DNA from: Niebla homalea
Taxonomy: Eukaryota; Ascomycota; Lecanoromycetes; Lecanorales; Ramalinaceae
DNA: 64,000 nt
Reading direction: 5' to 3'
Assembly (NCBI GenBank): GCA_019925105.1
Contig: JAHGAU010000004.1
Span: 1,674,001-1,738,000, forward strand
The notes beneath the pieces are model-generated. The model saw only the letters and a list, made by a program, of their open reading frames with translations, was not told the origin of the DNA and searched no databases. Shown piece after piece: positions 1 through 8,838 of the stretch. Numbering within the stretch: the stretch's first letter is position 1; the number at the start of each line of letters is the position of its first letter. The position numbers were made by a program, and so were the translations under genes.

Positions 1-60
1 CATACACCAACAATAAATTACTACTTAATAATAATAAATGTAATATAGTGTTTCAGTAGG

Positions 61-660
61 GGCTTAAGTAAGGGCTTGAGTAAAGGGCTTAATAAAGGGT
101 TTGCTGCCGGGGATGAGGGTGATGGTGAGGGTGAGGGTGGTGGTGAAGGTAAGGTACGTAAGGTAGGTAAGGTAGGTAAGGCTGCAGGTAAAGGTGCAGG
201 TGAGAAGGCCTTGCTCAGCCCTCAGTTTCTCCATCCGAATCACGCCGTTTATTGGGCCTGTTGCGGTGGGGGGATACCGGCATCGGGCGTCACCTCTTGC
301 TGAAGGGCCTGGTGAAGGGCCTAGTGAGGGTGCAGGTAAGGGGCCTTGCTCAGCCCTCAGGTTCCCCATCCAGATCACGGTGTTTTTGGGCCTGTTCCGA
401 TGGGGGCATGCGGGGATCGGGCATCACTTCAGGTGGGGGCGAGGCCTTGCTCACCTCTCAGGTTCCCCATCCATATTACGGTTTTTTTGGGCCTACTGCG
501 TTGGGGCCATACGGGCATCGGGCGTCGCATCATAGTTAAGGGTCTGGTGAAGGGTCTAGTAAAGGGCTTGCAATAGGTGAGGGTGCAGTTGGTGAGGGTG
601 CAGGGGAGGGTGCAGGTAAGGGTGCGGAGGGTGCGGTAGGTGAGGTAAGTGAGGGTGCAG
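61..660. repeat. G-rich minisatellite-like DNA
   Basis: The plus strand is dominated by short degenerate units such as GGTGAGGGTGCAGGT, GGTAAGGTAGGT and AAGGGCTTGAGTAAAGGGC. They surround and separate the longer tandem repeat at 209-533. The ORFs that cross this stretch on both strands consist only of repeat translation and show no domain. It lies downstream of the stop codon of the first PD-(D/E)XK-like gene, so it is not part of that gene. The units are not the TTAGGG telomere repeat. Positions 661-774 hold nothing else recognisable. Confidence 0.7.
209..533. repeat. Three-copy tandem repeat, ~90-bp unit
   Basis: Three copies start at about 209, 344 and 444. Each begins CCTTGCTCA and continues through CCATCC, a GGGCCT core and a CGGG(C/G)ATCGGGC block about 75 bp into the unit. 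Copies 1 and 2 are separated by extra minisatellite sequence, while copies 2 and 3 are nearly adjacent. The copies differ by scattered substitutions and small indels, so the array is old or has not been homogenised. No function is apparent. Confidence 0.75.
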
Positions 661-774
661 GTGGTGGTGAGGGTGTCCCAATGTCAACAAGCACTCTTGA
701 TCATAAATGAAATTTTAGGCAGGCTTCTTCCTATTTTAGACCTCCTTAGATCCCCGTACCCATCATACGATCCC

Positions 775-2400
775 CTAGAAGGTCTGCCTTTTCTTCAGAA
801 TCCCTCGTATAACCTGCCGACAAGCCTCCTGATTAACATAAATCCCCCAGTCGAAGATGTTATGTCCCATCTTGCGAAACTCCTTAACACTCGCCTCGTT
901 GCTGGAGTTGAATTCTGCCATACGCGTCATGTGGTATAACCCTTGCCTTCCCGTGCCCAACCTTCCCGGGCCCAAGTCTTCGTACCAGTGTACGAAGATG
1001 CGTGCCATAGTAGGGATCCAAGCGCAGGTGAAATAGTAGGATTGATAGTCAGGTCCGTTCAAGGATGCAGAGGCGGTTGAAATTGTTGTGGTTGCAACTG
1101 TGGTTGCACGCGTAGGTGTGATGGGTGCAGCGTTGCCAGGACTGACAGGAGCAGGATCAGCACGAGCAGGAGTACCACCAAGAGCGAGATCATTGAGAGC
1201 ACGGTCAGCAGTAGCAGATCGGGCAGTAGTGGTATGTTGATGCGGAATAAGGTAGTCTGACACCGGCGATGTCGCAAAGCCAGCAGGCGCAAAGCCAGCA
1301 GGCGCGGTAAGAGGACGGTCGTCCTCTGCCATCTTGTTCAGAATCCTACGGCCATAAACGAGCCCAAGGCCTACGCGCATAGCTTGGTTTTCGACCTCTT
1401 CCATGCTACCTTCACAGCCCTTGTTCTCAATTGCGAAGAAGATATGGTCCATATTTGTGCCCAGGCTAACAAAGGGTTGCACGTCATCTGGAATCCTGTC
1501 GTCCGGGTTGGGATACTTATTTGTTTTGATTCCCCAAATCCAGTCTGGCTTTGGGGTCGTAAGGCCGATGCTTGAGCCTGGGGTGTAAGGTAAAGTACAG
1601 GTGGGAAAGAGGGTGTCGATAGCGCAGTCGAGTCCGTCACTTTTCTCGTAAGAATCGACCACGAGTTTGATCTCGTCTTGATAATTGCGTTTGGAGGATT
1701 GGACTGTATGCTTATCGCTGAAGATTTGAGGGACAGCGTTCTTAAAGTAAGTCTGTTCAGCCGTGGTGGCGTTTTCATCGCTAAAATCGACATAGCCCTG
1801 CGCTGAGGTGGCCTTCATTTCCGACATCCGATTACTGTTCAAGTGTCCGCTCACTTCTTCAAAGAAGTGTGGATACTGCGTCATCTTCTTCTTGTCGTGG
1901 TAGTGATACCCATGCTTTGCGAGGGACTGACGAATGTTGTGGACATTGGCAGTCGGCTTTGGAGCATCGAATTCGGAGGAGGTTAGTTGGGTGGATCTTT
2001 TGGTGGGACTGCTCTATGAGTAGGCAATCAGGCAATCAGCATCTCAATTGAGATTCCTTGCGTTTACGAGCGGGAGTTGAGGTCAACTCACTCGAGGTCC
2101 TCGGGGAGCCATAGTGCTCGCTTCAAATGACCTGAGTGCCTGTCTCGTTAGACGGGTGCTGGGCGGCTGTAAGACTTGTTGATCCCCCTCTTCTTGTGAC
2201 GGGCTCGGGCTCCTTCCTCGCTTTCTTTTGCGAATCGATGCTGTTGAAAGTGATGAGCAGGCGTTGGAGCTGTGAGAGGAACAAAGGGTGGTAGGTGAGT
2301 TAGGATTTCGAAAGGAAAGTGAGTCGAGGTCTGAGACCCAAGTGATGATGAGGTCCGGCGAAGGAGACGAGCCAGCCATCAGTGCAGGATTGATTGGCAA
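775..2400 (-). CDS. PD-(D/E)XK nuclease-like fungal protein (gene 1), two exons
   Basis: The best model has exon 1 at 2400-2092 and exon 2 at 2013-775, with an intron at 2014-2091 (donor GTGAGT, acceptor CATAG). It encodes about 515 aa. The intron is supported because splicing joins the frames in phase and extends exon 2 upstream of its first Met with sequence resembling the paralogue at 8839-10467. Residues ~20-30 (IITWVSDLDSL) resemble a short N-terminal motif in the paralogue. A basic NLS-like RKRKRGR and an RLTRQALR motif follow, both within disordered sequence. The nuclease-like core has KPDWIWG (residues ~258-264) and AIENKG (E-N-K ~299-301), which fit the Asp and E-x-K of a PD-(D/E)XK site. 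A ~75-residue Ala/Thr/Pro-rich insertion (about residues 335-410) separates the core from a conserved C-terminal segment with HNIFDWGIY. The family is of the DUF7924/PDDEXK_12 type known in fungi; its biological role is not established. Nuclear location is inferred. Confidence 0.75.
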
Positions 2401-2437
2401 ACAGAGGGTGAGGATTCACGGGGGAGCTGCGGTGGTG

Positions 2438-2497
2438 AGCGGTGGTGAATGGTGAATGATGGATTTGTTGAGCGGTTAGACGGAAGGGTTCCGCCCA
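2438..2497 (-). promoter_or_regulatory. Degenerate copy of the shared upstream motif, before gene 1
   Basis: About 40-100 bp upstream of the gene 1 start, the plus strand contains TGAGCGGTGG (about 2437-2446) and then GAGCGGTTAGAC...GGGTTCCGCCC. This resembles GAGCGGTGGATTCCGCC, the core of the 37-bp sequence found upstream of the other two nuclease-like genes. It contains separated CGG and CCG triplets of the kind Zn2Cys6 regulators bind. The match is imperfect and could be chance in GC-rich DNA. Confidence 0.3.
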
Positions 2498-2859
2498 TTC
2501 AGCATTCAGCCAATCTGGGGCCGAGGCGGGCTGACTTTTACGTTGACCGGGTAACGCGTGCTATTCTTCGCCTATTTTTCGGCTTTTTTCGGGGTGTTAC
2601 TTGTAATATTCCGTAGATAAAAGAACAGCATATTCCGTAAGATCGCAGCAGTTATCATCATGGTAAACGGATAGTCCTAGACGTCATCACCACCAAGATC
2701 TTAAATTCAGATAAAGAGCAAACGCGACGAGCCCAATGAACTCGACGAGAGTCTCTCCACCAGCAACTTCAACTTTATTCTACAGTGTCACCATTACCAG
2801 TTCTACCATGTCCAGCCCAGTAGACAGACAATCGAACACGGTTCAACAAAGCCGACATT

Positions 2860-3480
2860 AAACCCGTCCCTTTCAATAGGCCAGACGACGACGACATCAT
2901 CAACAATTACACTCACCTTCAGTGACGAGCAATTTAAGCGACTCCTCAGCAAGCTTATACTCAAACCTGTATTATAGCCGTTGAAGACACCGCCAGAAGA
3001 TCTCAGCTTTTGATCCTCTTATCCATGACGTCTTCAGCTTCACCGAACGTCTCCGCGCTGACAATGTCGATCCACAACACATACATACCTGTCTCAAACG
3101 CGGTGCTTACACTTGGTACGATTTACTCAGTGAGACAACGTGAGCTGGTATCAACACCAGCACACGGCTTTGGATACAAGAGCTCGAAAAGAGATTCCCA
3201 CATACAGCAGGCAAAGACTCTGTAACACAGCAAACGCAAGCGACCGACCCTTCTCCACAACCTTTACAGTAAATTCCTCAGCAAATAAGACTGCAGACGC
3301 TTCAGCGACAAGCACCTGAGCCACGGCGTGCACCTGCAGCACAACACCTACTTCTGGAGCAACTCACGGCCACCGGACCCTACCCCTCTCACCCACCCGG
3401 CTACAGACTCGACGTCGGGAATACCTCGGAGATCACGGTTTTGAGCGATTCAGAGTTCACGAATTCCCGACTGTGAACCG
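2860..3480 (+). pseudogene. Degraded retrotransposon gag-like fossil
   Basis: No single frame stays open, but successive frames read like a fungal LTR-retrotransposon gag: FSDEQFKRLLSKLIL near 2916-2960, then (shifted) FDPLIHDVFSFTERLRADNV near 3009-3065, CLKRGAYTWYDLLSE near 3091-3135, and WIQELEKRF near 3174-3200. A Gln/Pro-rich tail follows. Stops and frameshifts interrupt it at several places, so it is not functional. I recognise the style rather than a specific family. An alternative is a decayed host gene with similar composition. No protease, integrase or RT motifs follow it. Confidence 0.35.
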
Positions 3481-4835
3481 GGTGCATCTTAAACAATTTT
3501 CCGGAATCTCGATTTTTCAACTTGCACATAGCACCCAGCCTCAATGCTCAACAACCACCCTACACGATCGTTCCTGCACGCTCTCGGACCTCCATTATCA
3601 CCATATCTACGTCTGAGAGGCTTGCTATGGTATCTTTCATTGGTCGTTGTTGATGAGTAGCCCTTAAGGCCAAGGGTCATTTTTTTGTTGGTGGCAAATT
3701 GTCAGGATCTCAGCAGAGCTGATCCTTGGCACCCTTGGCATGGAGCGGCTTGCTTGGCGTGCACCTTCATAGTTAATTACTCAAAAATCCAAATCGCGCT
3801 TAACGTCTCCGACTGGTAGGCTCTGTCCGGTTGGGGGGCCCACCTCTTCTACAGGTAGGTGAACAACAACCAAGTGTTCTGGGCTGTACGGCCCAGATAA
3901 TACTATTGTCTACCACGCATCATCAGGCTATCTTGGCATTTGCCTATACTTATAACACTCCTTGCCCTCCTTGCCCGCACTCCATGCCATGCCCGCAACA
4001 ACACACCGGCCCGGCACTGCATCCACATGTAAGGTCAAAGTTGTTCTACACAGCGAAGTAATGGCATCTTACCACAAAGCCTCAAGCATTGATCTCAACG
4101 TCGACTATATACACTTTAAACAGGGACGAGCCCGATAATTGAAAGGGGGCGTACGAACCCCAATGCGCTGTCCCCGCTAAAGATGTATCGATAACCTAAG
4201 TGCAACATCTTGGAAAAAGCGGAGAAGGGTGGCTTAACTGCCAATAATGTCTGTTTATCTTTCGCAAGGCCCATCTAAATGTATGGCTTCGGTGCTACTA
4301 CTTTGTTGGGGCATATGGCGTGGGACGATGGGACGCGCAGTTAAATGGTGGACCCCGGTATGATGCTGGTATCGGTGACGAGGAAAAGGTTAGGGATACG
4401 GTTATAGGTGCGAGAAGAGAGGAGAGAGACAGTACTGCAGGAGGAATGTGGGACGGATGCAGGAAGCATGGGAAGGTACTGGGCGCAGCAGCTCAGATTG
4501 TGACGGGATAGAGGGGATGCGATTAGGATTGGGAGGGACCATGGGCTTGACGAAAGTTTCTTTGGAGAAGTTTCTGTGGAGAAGGTTTCTTTGAAAGTGT
4601 GCAGGCTATTATTATCGCTTCGTCAGGAACCATTGCTACCATTATGCATTTCCGTGGATTTTGGTTGCCCATGTCCGTATCGTTCTATTCTTCCCTCTAT
4701 GCACTCACGGCCGCCTGTTAAGATAAGCGCATTAAGACGGATAAGATAAATCATCCATCCTTCTTCGCTTAGGTCCTGTTTACCATACCCGCATTGATCT
4801 TCGTCCGGGAGGCATCCGCCTCCTCCCCTCGCTCA
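3481..4835. other. Intergenic DNA, no supported gene
   Basis: The stretch has normal base composition and only short ORFs without domain signals. A 6-bp-stem hairpin (CTGGGC...GCCCAG) lies near 3880-3898. Near 4550-4600 there are degenerate repeats of the form GAAGTTTCT/GAAGGTTTCT. I see no gene, RNA or clear mobile element here. Confidence 0.5.
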
Positions 4836-6362
4836 TTACTCCTCCATCTCCATACTGTCTAATCCCATGGCCCAAAAGAAGTCTGCATAGGTTTCCGGGC
4901 AAGGGTGCTCGAATCTGCCACCATTTTCCAACACACTTGTTGCCCATTCAGACATCTTCTGGAAGTGACCATTAGGGTCTGATTGTGCCCGTTCCTTGGC
5001 GAGAGCATTGGCGCGGAGAGCTGCAATGCCATCCGCATCATGGTCCGAGGCTCTGGATCCGGCCCGTAAAGGCTCCGAGGTGGGCATTGCGGAGGCGGAG
5101 GCGTTGTCGTGGAGGGGAGATGGTGAAGATGCTATGGATACCGAGGCGGAAGAAGAGGAGCGGGCATCTCCATTCCGAATACCGACCTTGGTGAGTTCAC
5201 TGTCTTGCTTCTCTTCCTGCCCTTCTAGGGTCCTATCATCGTCCTCATCATGATCAGTCTCATCTTCCGGGCTGCTTCTACTGCCGTCCCGTTTACGTCT
5301 GGACGGACTTGAGGACTCCGACCTTCGTCCTCGTTTCGGCGGTATCATCTGTGTAAATGGCGCCCCGTTTCCAATGACGACCAGAGTCCCGCTCATTCTC
5401 GAACGGAGGCCTGAGTTTGGGCCTATGCTCCTGAAGATGGACCAGGCGAAGCGCGTAAAAAGGAACTCCCGTCCCCAAGTGTTTTGAAGCAACTTGAGGT
5501 TGTGAAACAGGCGTTCATACGGACGCGTATTAGGAGCCAATAGATGCGCACACAATGCGCCGTATTTGGGTATGGCGACGAAAACAGACTGGGCGAAGGC
5601 GTAGTGTAAGTCAGCCCGCAACAGCATGAGATTGGACTTATCATTCGTGAGTGGCTTTGCACTTCCCGGGGAATTTCCGGTGTATTGGATCATCCTGTTC
5701 CTTTCACACCATTGTTGTCGACTTCGGGGGCAGATGTGTGCTACTTCTAAACCGTCATCGAATCCGGTCATACAGCAAGCTCCGTGATAGTGGCGGGCCC
5801 ATTCTGTGGCATTCGTTTTTCGGCCCTTCACTTCAGCGTCAGGGAGATCCTTCCAGGTCTTAGGGAGGCGGTCATGAGGAAAGACCCAGTCGGCGAGGGA
5901 TCGGACGATTGGGTAGGGTTGTAGATCATCCTTGGAGGAGGGTGGGGATGTTGCAAACCCTACACATATACACATAGCAGTCAGCGAGCGCATCTTCATC
6001 GGGCAAGCGGTCCGAGATACAGAAGATGTCCAAGGAGATGTACCAGGGACGATGAAGTAGTATCTTCGTTTCATCAATACAGCGTCAGGCCCCAAGTTCA
6101 AGCTCAAGCTCGTACCGTCGGGCGTTTCTGACAGGTAGCCATCGAACCTGTTATTGGCGACAATGGCACATGCGACGCGCGCGGTCTCGTGATGCAAGCC
6201 CCCATCGGGACTGTCAAACCCCGTCAACTTTAAGAAGATCTTCGGGTCCACGTAACCTGGATGGAGAAAGACGTGGTTTTGCTTACGCAATGGAGGGAGG
6301 AGGTGGGGCTGCTGATCCCAAGCCTGCTTTTCTCGCGGTACATGGAATTGGTCGGCCGCCAT
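4836..6362 (-). CDS. HNH endonuclease domain protein (HNH_2-type), two exons
   Basis: The start is taken at 6362 (GGTATGGCGGCC context), just downstream of a pyrimidine-rich leader; an in-frame ATG at 6506 would add a hydrophobic N-terminus that the family does not usually have. An 84-bp intron at 5960-6043 is inferred (donor GTACAT, branch CTGAC, acceptor TGTAG). It is a multiple of three, so the frame is open with or without splicing, but removing it joins the conserved YYFIVPG and PYPIVRSLADWVFPH blocks. The product is ~480 aa. The N-terminal half has FLHPGY, GGLHHETA and NRFDGYLS. The nuclease core is CCMTGFDDGLEVAHICPRS (~168-186), then DKSNLMLLRADLHYAF (~213-228). The candidate HNH residues are H181, N216 and H225. 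The last ~200 residues are Ser/acidic-rich and disordered with a KRGRR-like basic patch. Fungal proteins of this type are usually uncharacterised. It lies between two PD-(D/E)XK-like genes. Confidence 0.85.
   Translation of the reverse strand: MAADQFHVPREKQAWDQQPHLLPPLRKQNHVFLHPGYVDPKIFLKLTGFDSPDGGLHHETARVACAIVANNRFDGYLSETPDGTSLSLNLGPDAVLMKRRYYFIVPGTSPWTSSVSRTACPMKMRSLTAMCICVGFATSPPSSKDDLQPYPIVRSLADWVFPHDRLPKTWKDLPDAEVKGRKTNATEWARHYHGACCMTGFDDGLEVAHICPRSRQQWCERNRMIQYTGNSPGSAKPLTNDKSNLMLLRADLHYAFAQSVFVAIPKYGALCAHLLAPNTRPYERLFHNLKLLQNTWGREFLFTRFAWSIFRSIGPNSGLRSRMSGTLVVIGNGAPFTQMIPPKRGRRSESSSPSRRKRDGSRSSPEDETDHDEDDDRTLEGQEEKQDSELTKVGIRNGDARSSSSASVSIASSPSPLHDNASASAMPTSEPLRAGSRASDHDADGIAALRANALAKERAQSDPNGHFQKMSEWATSVLENGGRFEHPCPETYADFFWAMGLDSMEMEE
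5960..6043 (-). other. Predicted intron of the HNH gene
   Basis: On the minus strand it runs from GTACAT to TGTGTAG, with CTGAC about 20 nt before the acceptor. Its length is 84 nt, exactly 28 codons, with no stop in the reading frame. Retention would therefore add 28 residues without truncating the protein. That inserted peptide looks unlike the family between two conserved blocks, which is why I call it an intron. Confidence 0.7.
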
Positions 6363-6551
6363 ACCGAGGTACCGAGGTAGGCTCTGGCAAGATGTAAGAC
6401 TTGAAGAGATGAAGAGATGGAGGAGAACAGACAGAAGACAAGGAAGGAACATTATAACAATTAAATAAACATTCTCTTGGTCCCTCGCCTTGGCGCATCG
6501 GCACAATCATAATCCGGGACCTCACTTCAAAAACCGACGTCATCCACCCCT

Positions 6552-6586
6552 AAGTGGGGCCGAGGGGGCCGAGGGGGCCGAGGGAG
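6552..6586. repeat. Short GGGGCCGAG tandem repeat
   Basis: About three and a half tandem copies of a 9-bp GGGGGCCGA unit lie in the presumed promoter of the HNH gene, immediately beside the shared 37-bp sequence. Confidence 0.7.
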
Positions 6587-6593
6587 GGGCATC

Positions 6594-6630
6594 GATGAGC
6601 GGTGGATTCCGCCTTTTGCTTAATAATCAC
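6594..6630 (-). promoter_or_regulatory. Shared 37-bp sequence, copy upstream of the HNH gene
   Basis: This sequence is identical over 37 bp to the reverse complement of 8244-8280. In the orientation of the HNH gene it lies 232 bp upstream of the chosen start and contains GGCGGAATCCACCGCTCATC. It includes CGG-N6-CCG (6600-6611), a spacing known for some Zn2Cys6 activators. The match stops abruptly at both edges. It can be read as a common upstream regulatory element of the two divergent nuclease-like genes, or as one terminal inverted repeat of a ~1.69-kb DNA element. No target-site duplication flanks it, which favours the first reading slightly. Confidence 0.55.
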
Positions 6631-8243
6631 AGTAACCAGCAAAGCGTAGGAGCGTTATAGTGAAGCGCAGAAGCCATTTCGCCATCTCGCCGTCTCACCG
6701 TCTCCCTCTCACCCTCTCGCTCTCACCCTCTTAAGCTCTCGCTGGCATTTGCATCAGATGGCGCACTCTCACTCTCGGGGATTTTTAGGGTTGACAACCG
6801 TGTCATTCTCTTCCTTCATGTCTCATCATGAATCCCTTTCCCTATACCGGAGACCTAGGGCGAGTGCTCGCGCCTTCGCCCGCATCGGTTAATGGACAGA
6901 CAGTTCGACCAGAGTCGAATGATGATAGAGATCTGACGAGTCATCAATAGATACCCCACCCTGATCCAACGAACCCTCACATCCCATATTCCTCTCGGTC
7001 CAAGCAGATGCACGCTCTGTCTGATGGCTGTGACAATTCAGTCCTTGAACCCTGTTAAGCCCTGGGTGGGGAGAAGAGACAAGAGGTGAAGAATAAGAAG
7101 AATGACGGGAAGAACCCTTGCAAGGAATGGTCGACGCTTGAAAACACACAACGCATCATGTTCAGCAGAACGAGTTACGATCAAGCAATCTCCCCTTGGA
7201 TTGTCCGCCCTCGGAACCAAAAAAAATACATATTCGGGCGCAGGTCTACTCCTCTTCAGTAAAGCGACCGCGTTGGCCATTGGCCTTGGGTCTTGGGCCA
7301 GCGGGATTCAACGCCATCGGCCATTAAAGAAACATGACAGTGCGGCTTATGACTGACGACTTCTGGGGGCTAAGAAAGGCCGCCCGGTTGTCGGCCATGT
7401 TCCCGTGACCACCGGGAAGCAACTGAAGAGGACCACGGTGAAGGCTCCATCGGTTCCAAATGGCCAGCCACGTTTTCGGCTCCTCACCCCATTCGAATGG
7501 TACCAACGTGTGCTTGAACAACCGCAGGGTGCTTTCAGGTTGCCTGGCCGGGCAGCTGCGCCTGTGTATGCTTGTCTTCGCGCCGCCATCATCAACAGCC
7601 CCAACACCAGGGTGAGGGTGATGAGGGTGGTGATTGAGCCTGAGCGGCTTCCTTCTCTTATCCGCCGAACCCCCTTCTGTTCCTGCTCTCGCTCCGCAGA
7701 TAGAGCGAGCTCATCTTCAAATGACAAGGCCTTTGTGCCCTTGGAACGAGCACTCAGACGCCCATCAACAGGGGCAGTAGGCGCATTGCCCTGGGGAGGC
7801 GGCGTTCGGGGTTGCGGAGAGGGATTGGGTGGTAGGGGAGCAGCCTTTTGGGCCCGTCGTTTAGGTGGTATACGTAGTACAAAAATCGCAATCGCCTGGA
7901 TAGGCCAATTGCTCAAATATCACCGACTATAGGGACGACGGCGTAGGGATGTTGGGAGGTTGGTGTTGGTGATTTGTATGATAATCGCATACAAAACCCC
8001 AAAGTCTAAAGTGGGTGCAGAAAACCACTGAGCAAGGGACAAGATTCTGGTGGGTAGAGAATGATTGAAAAAGGTAGCCAAGAGCAGTCTCAGTCCCTCA
8101 GACGTGGGTGTATGGCTTTGCCACGCCTTAGCCACAGCGGGCTGTGGAGGCTCCCACACAAGGGGCCATTTGTCAGCCACTACTAGCCCGAATCTACATA
8201 GCGTCTGAGGGACTGAGGCAAGTGGCCTCCTACTTATGCCACC
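6631..8243. other. Region between the 37-bp inverted repeats; no recognised gene
   Basis: It contains a CTC/CCGTCTC-rich pyrimidine tract at about 6681-6735. Overlapping ORFs lie on opposite strands: minus 7347-7916 (189 codons, Pro-rich start, one possible membrane segment ITTLITLTLVLGLLMMAA) and plus 7405-7932 (175 codons). Neither shows a family motif, and they cannot both be genuine with equal likelihood. No transposase signature was seen. If the 37-bp repeats are terminal repeats, this would be a non-autonomous or decayed interior. Confidence 0.4.
8089..8217. repeat. Fold-back repeat with 16-bp perfect arms
   Basis: CTCAGTCCCTCAGACG at 8089-8104 is matched by its exact reverse complement at 8202-8217, enclosing about 97 bp. 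The pair could be a small MITE or a hairpin. I see no convincing target-site duplication around it. It lies just inside the right 37-bp repeat. Confidence 0.6.
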
Positions 8244-8280
8244 GTGATTATTAAGCAAAAGGCGGAATCCACCGCTCATC
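8244..8280 (+). promoter_or_regulatory. Shared 37-bp sequence, copy upstream of gene 2
   Basis: This is the perfect inverted partner of 6594-6630. It lies 559 bp upstream of the annotated start of the plus-strand PD-(D/E)XK-like gene, in the same orientation relative to that gene as the left copy is to the HNH gene. It contains CGG-N6-CCG at 8263-8274. Flanking sequence on both sides is unrelated to that of the left copy. Confidence 0.55.
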
Positions 8281-8420
8281 AGGTGCGCGTAACTGCAAGG
8301 AATAATGCCAAGAATCCTCAAGCTCCCAAGCAACTTGACCCCGCTAAAACTGGACCAACGCTAAAATCCTTCATGGCGCTAATCCTAAAACTGTTGCTTA
8401 TTGTTTACTATTCCGTGAAT

Positions 8421-8560
8421 ACCAATTTCAACTTCTCAACTTTTCAACTCCTCATCTCCTCATCTTCTCAACTCCTCAACTCCTCAATTTCTCAACTCCT
8501 CAACTCCTCATCTCATTGTCTCATCTCATCTTCTCTTCATGCTGGTGATACCTTTCATTG
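8421..8560 (+). repeat. CAACTCCT/TCATCT pyrimidine-rich tract
   Basis: The plus strand reads as near-tandem CTCAACTCCT and CTCATCTC units for about 120 bp. Such CT-rich tracts are common just upstream of transcription starts in filamentous fungi, and this one precedes the plus-strand nuclease-like gene by about 280-400 bp. It could equally be a simple microsatellite. Confidence 0.55.
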
Positions 8561-8838
8561 CTTGACTCCTCTCGATCCAGCGACGAGCACACACTGAGGT
8601 CGTCTCCGCGTCAACATACAGGTCCTCCAAGTGTTCCGTACGGCAAGGGACCGCCTCACTGTCCCGGGTACGTTCGAGAGGAGCTCAGTAAGCAACTATC
8701 GGGTAAGCCACCCTCATCGTTGGCCTTTGGATACTCGATTCTGACTATTACTATGCAAGTGGCGGAACAACAGAAAGTATCGGGACCGTCGGGACTAGAA
8801 ATGAAAGAGCTGAGATTAGAAGAGTTAGGGTTCAAGTT

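Noticed and set aside
61..180. G-rich repeats at the left end as telomeric DNA
   Set aside because: The units (GGTGAGG, GGTAAGG) are degenerate and do not match TTAGGG arrays.
6363..6506. Longer N-terminus of the HNH protein from the ATG at 6506, with a hydrophobic segment
   Set aside because: The extra sequence is unlike the family, overlaps a TATA-like and pyrimidine-rich leader, and the ATG at 6362 has a better context.
7405..7932. Plus-strand 175-codon ORF opposite the 189-codon minus ORF
   Set aside because: There is no family motif, the codon composition is ordinary for GC-rich shadow frames, and no promoter or splice evidence prefers it.
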